In this document: positions 56,722 through 64,000 of the stretch, piece after piece
How positions within the stretch are numbered: position 1 is the stretch's first letter
Layout: each line of letters begins with the position of its first letter
Origin: Lotus japonicus
Taxonomy: Eukaryota; Streptophyta; Magnoliopsida; Fabales; Fabaceae
DNA: 64,000 nucleotides
Reading direction: 5' to 3'
NCBI RefSeq assembly: GCF_012489685.1
Contig: NC_080043.1
Location: 82,662,292-82,726,291 of the forward strand
The notes under the pieces: model-generated
What the model saw: the letters and a program-made list of their open reading frames with translations, nothing else
Databases searched by the model: none
What the model was told of the DNA's origin: nothing
Translations under genes and position numbers: made by a program

Positions 56722-57595
56722 TTGCAGGAACCAACGTTAACAGAACCTGATCCTGTTTTCTCTGTCATATGGAGGTCTTTGGTCCCTTCTAAGGTGAAGG
56801 CTCATGGATGGAGGTGTCTTTTAGACCGTTTGCCAAGCTCAGAAAATCTTTTAAAGCGGCGTGTGCTTGCAACGGCGGAGGAGGCAGTTTGCAAATTATG
56901 CCACAGTGAAATTGAGTCATGCTCACATCTTTTGTTTTCCTGTACAGTGGCAATGGATATTTAGAGGGAGGTCTATAAGTGGTTGGGTATTTCCACTGCA
57001 CTCCCTCAAACTGCTAGGAGCCATCTTCTGCAATTTCAATTTGGAATCTCAAAAACCAGAGGCGTCAGTGCATTTTGATTGGGGACAACGTGGACTATCT
57101 GGTTAATTCGGAATGATGTCGTGTTCAGAGGTGTGGTACCATGTACTCCTAGTGCGTTGGAATTAATTAAGTGGAGGGCATGGCAGTGGGTTCGGGCCTA
57201 TAAAAGTGGCTTCACCTATTTAATGTTTGAGTGGTATTCTAATCCACTACTGTGCGTCCAATGTATTTGATTGGGTTTACTGATATACTTGGTGGTTGCA
57301 GTTGGTTATCAATTGGGGTTGTAACTTACTGATATTCATACTGTTATTTTGTTTTCATGTTTTGGTGGTCTGGGTAGTGGGTGTCGAATTTGGAGGTGGG
57401 GTGCATAACACCAAATTGTTCTTTGCTGGCTTGTGTTGGATAGGTTGGTGGGTGGTCCTTTTGTCTCGTAGGGGGTCTTTGAGAGTCATCTCTTGCTGTT
57501 TTTGACTTTAGGTACTTTTTGTTATTTATTTGTAATATGGGTTGAGTACCCCCTGTACTCACTTTAATGTAATATTTTGGCTTATAAAAAAAAAA
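56722..57595 (+). pseudogene. LINE 3' remnant with poly(A)
   Basis: The zinc-binding region of a plant LINE (SVIWRSLVPSKVKAHGWRCLLDRLPS, VCKLCHSEIESCSHLLFSC) is followed in other frames by TTWTIWLIRNDVVFRG and a tail ending FEWYSNPLLC. A 3' UTR and an A10 tract (57586-57595) close it. Frameshifts separate the parts and the RT is missing. The copia at 48961 may have inserted in or next to this LINE, but its 5' part is not recognised on the left side. Confidence 0.78.
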
Positions 57596-57779
57596 CGTAA
57601 TTTGTCGAAATTGATTCTCTCAAAGGAGGGTTACGCTTTTCCCTTTATACCCCATCTTCAATGGTCTTGCACCCTCATTTACTGCTTCTATGGATTCAGT
57701 GCCCCCTCCCAATTGGCCCTCAAGAAAGGTTTTGGCTTCCATTTTCTATCATGTGGGAGGATTTTTCGTGCACTTGGAT

Positions 57780-59611
57780 CAGTGGCGGATCCAGGACCCC
57801 GGGGTCAGGGGGTTCAAAATTTTCAAATGAGCACATCGATAAAAAATATAATTAAAAACAACTGTAATATGTTTATACAAATACAAATAGTAGTGAGCAT
57901 GAAAGTTAAGAAGCAAATACAGCCATTAACTAAATCTAACAGCAAAACATCAGAAAATTTCTTATTGGGGGCATCAGATAACACAGATCTAAAGCTCTTC
58001 ATTTGGACATTTGGTATGGCTGTATCCATAAAATACCAGGTATGATATCCTTATCAGCACTTGTGTCGAGTGCTAGTGTGATGTTATTTTTGAAATCAAT
58101 CAATAGCATTAAAAACATGTGGCTTCTGTAAAATTACATGAAACTCATCCTTCCTTCTCAAATGTAGGCTAGAAATTTGAGGATTAAGTTAACTTTTCAT
58201 CATTGTACAGATTTTTCTTGAAACTTAATCAATAAAACTAATAAAAGTATAATTATTATGCATTCATGCAGATTTGACAGACCATGAGTTGTCAGCCTTA
58301 GCCAACAGCACTAAAGGCACTAATGGCCTTAAGTCCTTAACTGAGTTGATAGTCATCTCAATTCTCAACTGACAGTCTTAAAACATGGTAATAAATAATA
58401 TCATTCAGTAAAAGGAAAATTTGCAGTCTTGCAACATCCATCAATATAACATCTTCAAAATTCCACATAACATCAAGTTGCACCATGGAAAATAGAAAGA
58501 TTTATAAGTAGGTATTCCAGATTTAGTATAAGCTACCCCATTTTTATGGTAAAATCAATACCAGAGACACAGCTTATGAGTTCCTCAGGGGAGAAAAGGA
58601 AAAAACTAAATAAGTAAAGGCATGTTTGTTTTCCATACTTGCAAAAGGAAAATGGGTATTTTCTTCACAAGATAGAGTAGACTTAAATTAGATTAATACA
58701 TGAAGTTATATACAAATCATTCATGACAGACTTGAGCAATCTGAAATCATTTCCCTTCACATTCCAAATTTCCAATCTCAAACCAAGACAACAAGCTTAT
58801 TTTCCAGTCTAATTTCACTTCAATTTCATATACACAAACTAAATTCAGCAAAAGGAAAAGCAAGACAACAAGCTTATAACTCAATTCCTACATCAGGACA
58901 ACAAGCTTATGCTAAATAAACTAAACTCAATTCCCTTCATATATGATATACACAATTCCTAACTAACTAAACTCAAACTCAATTCCTAACTTTCAGATTG
59001 CTTCAACAGCAGCACAATGATTTGATAAAAAGTGTTGGGGTTTTTCAATTTGGGGTTTTCAATTTGGGGGTTTAAGTCTTCAATTTGGGGTTTTCAATTT
59101 CTAACTAACCTTCAAGCTTCAAGTCTTCAACAGCAGCAGAGAGAGAGAGTGGTGGTGCGTTGGGCGGCCGCCGGTGGGCGGTGGTGGTGGACTGGTGGCG
59201 TTGGTGGGCTGTGGCTGCCGCCTGGTGGGTTGCAGCGTTGAGAGAGAGAGAGAAAAGAGTGAACACTGAAACAGTCGAACCGTGAATCAATGAGTGGTGC
59301 CGTGGTGGTGGCTGGGGCCTGGTGTAGTGGTGGTACCGTGGTGGTGGGCAGGTGGCCGGTGGTGGTCTGGAACTCTGGATCGTGATTCGTGAGTGAAGGT
59401 GAGAGTTGAGACCGTGAGAGAGTGAGTGCGTGAGGAAGAGAGAGAGAGAGAGAGGAGTGAGGAATGAGTGACTGAGTGTTGACTGGGACCTGGGTGCAAT
59501 TTTCAAATTTCAGGGGGTTCAAAAAAAAATCACTCTTGGGGGGTAAGTAGGAAATTTTTTTTTCCAGGGGGTTCAGTTGAACCCCCTCAGTTCAACGTGG
59601 GTCCGCCCCTG
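57780..59611. mobile_element. Non-autonomous hAT element, 1.8 kb
   Basis: Ends CAGTGGCGGATCCA and, reversed, CAGGGGCGGACCCA. A perfect 8-bp duplication ACTTGGAT flanks it (57772-57779 and 59612-59619). Both subterminal regions carry repeated GGGGGTTCA / TGAACCCCC words. No transposase is seen. The part at 59130-59480 is a GGT/GAGA-rich low-complexity tract that gives spurious proline/histidine-rich frames. Confidence 0.93.
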
Positions 59612-59681
59612 ACTTGGATGCAACGTTCATAACCCAGTGGCATTTTTTAGCAAGGCATTGCCGAAGTGCATATGACGTGCA

Positions 59682-60085
59682 TGTTATTATAATTAAGGGA
59701 GTTAAGTCCTTGGTATCTATTTGAGTTTTATTTTTTGGTGGTGGATTTCATTTTATTTTATATAACAAAATGAGTGTCACTTTATTATTTAACATTCATA
59801 CTCATTTTAGTCATATCATACTTAAAAATATCTAAACGTAAATCATATCACTTTAACTTATGTACTGTAATTGGGCTTACAACCTTTGTATTATGTGGGC
59901 TTACCGAATTTGTACTATTGGGCCAGGCGACCCATGGCCCGAACGGGTCAAAACATCATAATATATAAAGAGGACACCGCCCACGCGGTGGAGGATCCAA
60001 CACTTTTTACTCACTTTGTTACTTTGCCTTGTTCTACTTTTGTTGCTTAATTTCTTAACCCTGACCGGAGTTCTAGACCGGAACA
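59682..60085 (+). repeat. 5' LTR of Tat-type gypsy element
   Basis: Probable LTR of about 404 bases from TGTTATTATAATT to CCGGAACA, ending just before the primer site. The TATA box TATATAAAG is at 59962-59970. The left border is chosen by the TGTT...AACA ends and cannot be confirmed without the 3' LTR. Confidence 0.65.
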
Positions 60086-60086
60086 T

Positions 60087-60105
60087 TGGCGCCCACCGTG
60101 GGGCC
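60087..60105 (+). promoter_or_regulatory. Primer binding site of gypsy element
   Basis: TGGCGCCCACCGTGGGGCC directly after the LTR end; a primer site often found in plant Tat/Athila elements. Confidence 0.85.
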
Positions 60106-60140
60106 GAGGAATTCAATCCTAGGCTTCAAACTCACTAGAC

Positions 60141-62297
60141 ATGGTGAATCGATCTGGAGCAAACGGAAGGGACAATCATGTTAATCATGAAAATGTTCCG
60201 CCCGACATTTTGCAACAGATCATGGCGGATCTAACTGATCTTCGTCAACACAATCAACAACTACAAACTCAACTTGCTGAGATCAATCAAGATCGGGGCT
60301 TGCATGAGGGCGATCGTAGAATGGCAGAGATGGTGGTAGATTTTCAACCGTTCACAGAAGACATTGCAAACACAACCGTTCCGGATAACTTGAAGACTTT
60401 GGTTCTTGATTCTTATTACGGAGATTCTGACCCAAAAGATCATTTGGTGTACTTCAACACCAAAATGGTCATTGTGGGCGCTTCAGATGCTTTGAAGTGT
60501 AAAATGCTTCCCTCAACTCTCAAAAAGTCAGCAATGACTTGGTTTACAACGCTCCCACCGCGTTCAATTGCAGGGTTCATGGATTTATCGGCGAAGTTTC
60601 TGTCCCAATTCTCAACTAGTCGCGCCCAGAAAGTGACTCCAGCAGCTTTGTTTAATTTGCAGCAGAGGCATAATGAAAGCCTTCAATCCTTTATGGGGCA
60701 TTTCAATCAACTGTCAGTGCATTTGGAGGATAAAATGCCAGAAATTTGTATTGCAGCTTTTGAATTGGGCCTTCAATCAGGAAGTCTGAACAGCAGTTTG
60801 AGTCGTAAGCCCGTGGAGACAATGGCGGAGTTGCGAAGCAGAGTTCAAGGTTTCATTCGAGAGGAGCAAAGTGATCGCATAAAGAGAAACCGCAAGAGTG
60901 CGGCGGTTACTGGCCAACAACAACAGTCAGATTCGAAAAAGGCGGCGGTTAACGACCAACGTTCGGGCGGAGCAGTTACAAAAGGAGAGAGAAGTTATAA
61001 TAATTCAAGTCGTTTTGATAACCGCTCTAATTTTCGAAATCGTGCTCAGCCTTATGGAAATCGTGGTTATGGACAGTCGATGACGTGGACCAGAAACCAA
61101 CAAGACAGGTCGACCTCACTTGCGGTTAATTTGACTGAAGCATTGCACATGTGTCTGGAGGCAAACACAATTCGTTTTCCTAAACAACCAAAACGCCCGC
61201 CAGGCAACGTGGACAGAAGAAAGTGGTGTGAGTATCACCGAATCGCGGGACACAATACAGATGATTGTTTTACCTTAAAGAAAGAGATTGAGGCTTTGAT
61301 AAAGGCAGGTTACATGCGTCAACTGGATGGGCGAAAGGAGTCAGAGGGAGCTGGAACCTCTACGAAGCGTGATGACACAGGGAAGGAGATTGAAGAGTCT
61401 GAACTAAAGAAGCAAGCTGGAGGTGAAACTAAAGGGCGCATTCATTCTATATTTGGAGGATTTCGAGGAGGCGGTATGACTAATTCTTCAAGGAAAAGGT
61501 ATGTTCATTCCATTAATGCTGTCTATACAAATGATTGGGGAAGCTGGGGAATCAATCAGCCCGATATCACATTTACTGTTAGAGATTTTGAGGGAGTTCA
61601 GCCTCATGAAGATGATCCCATTGTGGTGATGTTAAAAGTCGCCGATTACGAAATTGAGAGGGTACTGTTGGATCAAGGGAGTTCTGCAGATTTGATTTAT
61701 GGCGATGCATTTGAAAAGTTAGGGCTTACGGAAACTGATCTGTTACCGTACGATGGGGCGTTAGTTGGTTTTTCAGGTGAGAAAGTATTTGTTAGAGGAT
61801 ATGTGGAGCTAAATACTGTGTTTGGTGAAGGTAAAAATGAGAAAGCCTTTGCCATTAAGTTTCTTGTGGTACAGTGTACATCGCCGTATAATGTGCTTAT
61901 TGGAAGACCATCGCTCAACAAACTGGGGGCGATTATCTCAAAAGGACATTTAACAGTTAAGTATCCATTGGATAAGGGCGGAGTTGGAACTTTGAAGGCT
62001 GATCAGGTGGTTGCTAGGAAGTGCTATTCTGACAGTTTCAAGCAGTATGGTCACATGGGAAAAAGAGCAGTGAAGGAGGGACATAGAGTTTTTGGAGTTG
62101 ATGTTGATCAAGACGAGGTTAGTTTGGATCCAAGAGAGGGCTTTTCAGATTTCAAGGTGACTCCAGAAGAGGAAACAAAGACAGTGAAAGTGGGCGAAAG
62201 GAATCTGAAAGTTGGGGTAAACTTAACTCCAATCCAGGAAAGCAGACTGGTGCAATTGTTAGCTGAGAACATGGACTTGTTTGCTTGGAGTGCATGA
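60141..62297 (+). CDS. Gag-protease of Tat-type gypsy element, 718 aa
   Basis: The N-terminal Gln-rich coiled coil (about 25-55) precedes the retrotransposon gag domain (DPKDHLVYFNTKM, MTWFTTLPPRSI, LFNLQQRHNESLQSFMGHFN, about 85-240). A Lys/Gln-rich basic region and a zinc-knuckle-like CEYHRIAGHNTDDC (about 365-378) follow. The aspartic protease has LLDQGSSADLIYGDAF near 508-523 and IGRPSLNKLGA near 590. The frame ends at a TGA (62295-62297) after DLFAWSA. The same frame resumes at once as DLPSIDPEF, text that is contiguous in related polyproteins, so the stop is probably a point mutation. Confidence 0.92.
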   Translation: MVNRSGANGRDNHVNHENVPPDILQQIMADLTDLRQHNQQLQTQLAEINQDRGLHEGDRRMAEMVVDFQPFTEDIANTTVPDNLKTLVLDSYYGDSDPKDHLVYFNTKMVIVGASDALKCKMLPSTLKKSAMTWFTTLPPRSIAGFMDLSAKFLSQFSTSRAQKVTPAALFNLQQRHNESLQSFMGHFNQLSVHLEDKMPEICIAAFELGLQSGSLNSSLSRKPVETMAELRSRVQGFIREEQSDRIKRNRKSAAVTGQQQQSDSKKAAVNDQRSGGAVTKGERSYNNSSRFDNRSNFRNRAQPYGNRGYGQSMTWTRNQQDRSTSLAVNLTEALHMCLEANTIRFPKQPKRPPGNVDRRKWCEYHRIAGHNTDDCFTLKKEIEALIKAGYMRQLDGRKESEGAGTSTKRDDTGKEIEESELKKQAGGETKGRIHSIFGGFRGGGMTNSSRKRYVHSINAVYTNDWGSWGINQPDITFTVRDFEGVQPHEDDPIVVMLKVADYEIERVLLDQGSSADLIYGDAFEKLGLTETDLLPYDGALVGFSGEKVFVRGYVELNTVFGEGKNEKAFAIKFLVVQCTSPYNVLIGRPSLNKLGAIISKGHLTVKYPLDKGGVGTLKADQVVARKCYSDSFKQYGHMGKRAVKEGHRVFGVDVDQDEVSLDPREGFSDFKVTPEEETKTVKVGERNLKVGVNLTPIQESRLVQLLAENMDLFAWSA

Positions 62298-64000
62298 GAT
62301 CTTCCAAGCATTGATCCAGAGTTCATTTGCCACAAATTGGCATTGAATCCTGGTGTGAAGCCGATTGCCCAGTTGAAGCGTAAAATGGGCGAAGAGAAAG
62401 CACTGGCGGTTAAAACAGAAACTAACAAGTTAATTGATGCAGGTTTTATAAGGGAGGTGAAGTATCCTACTTGGTTGGCTAACGTTGTCATGGTCAAGAA
62501 GAGTAATGGAAAATGGCGAATGTGCACAGATTATACAGATTTAAACAAGCATTGTCCAAAGGATTCATATCCACTCCCAAACATAGATAAGTTGGTCGAT
62601 CGGGCTTCGGGATTTGGAATGTTGAGTTTGATGGACGCATATTCGGGCTATCATCAAATTCGAATGTACGCGCCAGATGAAGAGAAAACAGCATTTATGA
62701 CAAACCAAGCAAATTATTGCTATCAAACCATGCCGTTTGGGCTTAAGAATGCAGGAGCAACTTATCAGCGATTGATGGACAGAGTCTTTGAAAATCAAGC
62801 AGGGCGTAACATGGAGAATTATGTGGATGATATGGTGGTCAAATCAGAGGAAATGGGCGGTCATTGTATGGACTTGGCTGAGGCTTTTGGAGAAATCAGG
62901 AAGCATAACATGCGTTTGAATCCGGAAAAATGCTCTTTTGGAATTCAGAGTGGAAAATTTTTGGGCTTTATGATGACTAGAAGAGGAATTGAAGTTAATC
63001 CCGATAAGTGCAAGGCAATCCTAGAAATGAAGAGCCCAACATCAGTTAAAGAAGTACATAAGCTAACAGGAAGGATTGCGGCTTTGTCACGATTTTTACC
63101 ATGCTCAGGGAGTAAGGCGGCTCCGTTCTTTCAATGTTTGAGGAAGAACAAAGCTTTTCAATGGACAGGTGAGTGCGAACAGGCTTTCCAAACTCTAAAG
63201 GAGCATCTGGCTAAGCCTCCCATATTGTCAAAACCAATTCCAGGTATTCCGTTGTCAATTTTCATTTCCATATCAGATAATGCTGTGAGTTCTGTCTTAT
63301 TGCAAGAATGTAAAGAGGAGTTGAGAATTATATATTTTGTGAGCTATGCTTTACAAGGGGCTGAGACAAGGTATCAAAAAATAGAAAAAGCTACACTAGC
63401 TTTGATTATCACCGCCCAAAAGTTGAGGCCTTATTTTCAAGGTTTTCAAATCAAAGTCAAAACTGACTTTCCCCTACGCCAAGTACTTCAAAAGCCTGAT
63501 TTAGCAGGGCGTATGGTTTCTTGGGCTGTCGAATTTTCAGAATTTGGTATAGTATTTGAGAAGAAGGGACAAATAAAGGCGCAGGGCTTGATAGATTTTG
63601 TGAATGAGATGTCTTCGGAAGAAAAAGTATCAGAAGAAGTGAAATGGTTTTTGTCTGTTGATGGTTCATCAAATTTGAAAGGAAGTGGAGCTGGTATAGT
63701 TTTGGAGGGACCAGGCGGAGTAATTATTGAGCAATCTCTCAAGTTTGACTTCAAGACGAGCAACAATCAAGCAGAATATGAAGCAATAATAGCAGGGGTG
63801 AGGCTTGCTTTGGAGATGAATGTACGCTGTATTGTAATAAAAACTGATTCTCAGCTTGTGGCAAATCAGATAAAGGGAGATTATCAGGCGAAGGATGTTC
63901 AGTTGGCTAAGTATTTGGTAAAGGTTCAAGAATTGTTGAAGCAGATGGACAAGTTTCAGGTAAATCATGTTCCGAGGGAGGAAAATACAAGGGCTGACAT
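62298..64000 (+). pseudogene. Pol of Tat-type gypsy element: RT, RNase H, second RNase H (runs off window)
   Basis: Open for 567 codons in the same frame as gag-protease. RT: KRKMGEEKA, MDAYSGYHQI, MPFGLKNAGATYQRLMD, NYVDDMVVKS. Classical RNase H follows (KLTGRIAALSRFLP, SSVLLQECKEELRIIYFVS, TRYQKIEKATLALI). After a linker comes a second RNase H with FLSVDGSS, NNQAEYEAIIAG, IKTDSQLVANQ and NTRAD, giving its Asp-Glu-Asp-Asp set. It has no start of its own and depends on passing the TGA at 62295. Confidence 0.9.

Larger units (their letters stand above)
59682..64000 (+). mobile_element. Ty3/gypsy element, Tat lineage, 5' part
   Basis: 5' LTR, primer site, gag-protease frame and RT-RNase H-second RNase H frame, cut off by the window end. 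The second (archaeal-type) RNase H after the classical one is the defining feature of the Tat lineage. Integrase and the 3' LTR would lie beyond 64000. Confidence 0.92.

Noticed and set aside
59105..59522. Pro/His/Ser-rich minus-strand frames in the hAT element
   Set aside because: They arise from low-complexity GGT/GAGA sequence and occur in three overlapping frames.
1..64000. CRISPR array, operon or prokaryotic defence system
   Set aside because: Spliced genes, plant retrotransposons and polyadenylation signals show a plant nuclear genome; no regularly spaced short repeats occur.

Overview
The window is plant nuclear DNA, most likely from a papilionoid legume. The evidence is AT-rich intergenic DNA, introns of plant type, two ordinary host genes that read best as legume or plant proteins, and a dense layer of plant transposons. 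No prokaryotic or organellar features are visible. The exact species cannot be named from sequence alone.

Layout. 1-4372 is the 3' part of a Sirevirus-like (SIRE1-type Ty1/copia) element with an intact 949-codon envelope-position ORF and a downstream antisense ORF. 5853-7074 is a solo LTR of the same family with its own 5-bp target duplication. 8314-16169 (minus) is an intact 19-exon gene for the mitochondrial pyruvate dehydrogenase E2 subunit; one intron holds a Mutator-like element sitting in a local duplication of an exon end. 18024-20349 is a decayed Helitron with helicase remains. 21103-30357 is a very young Sirevirus-like element with near-identical LTRs and perfect TSDs; it has lost almost all of pol but keeps gag, the envelope-position ORF and the antisense ORF. 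31900-35095 (minus) is a LINE, 5'-truncated but with a long open RT-RNase H frame.

37160-43335 is an intact nine-exon lipoxygenase gene with TATA box and polyadenylation signal, a SINE just upstream of its promoter and a hAT MITE in intron 1. 45026-48228 is a non-autonomous Helitron-like region. 48961-56436 is a complete but dead Ty1/copia element with LTRs, TSD, broken gag-integrase and an intact RT-RNase H frame, itself interrupted by a reversed Ty3/gypsy LTR. 56722-57595 is a LINE tail. 57780-59611 is a non-autonomous hAT element. From 59682 to the window end runs a Ty3/gypsy element of the Tat type (two RNase H domains), broken by a single TGA.

How it works together. The two host genes act in central metabolism (acetyl-CoA production) and oxylipin synthesis; they are not a functional cluster. 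The rest is a record of nested transposition, much of it verifiable from target-site duplications. The most unusual signal is in the two Sirevirus-like copies: both keep a 949-residue non-membrane 'envelope-position' protein with basic nuclear-type motifs, plus a 130-residue antisense coiled-coil ORF preceded by its own TATA box, although pol is gone from the complete copy.
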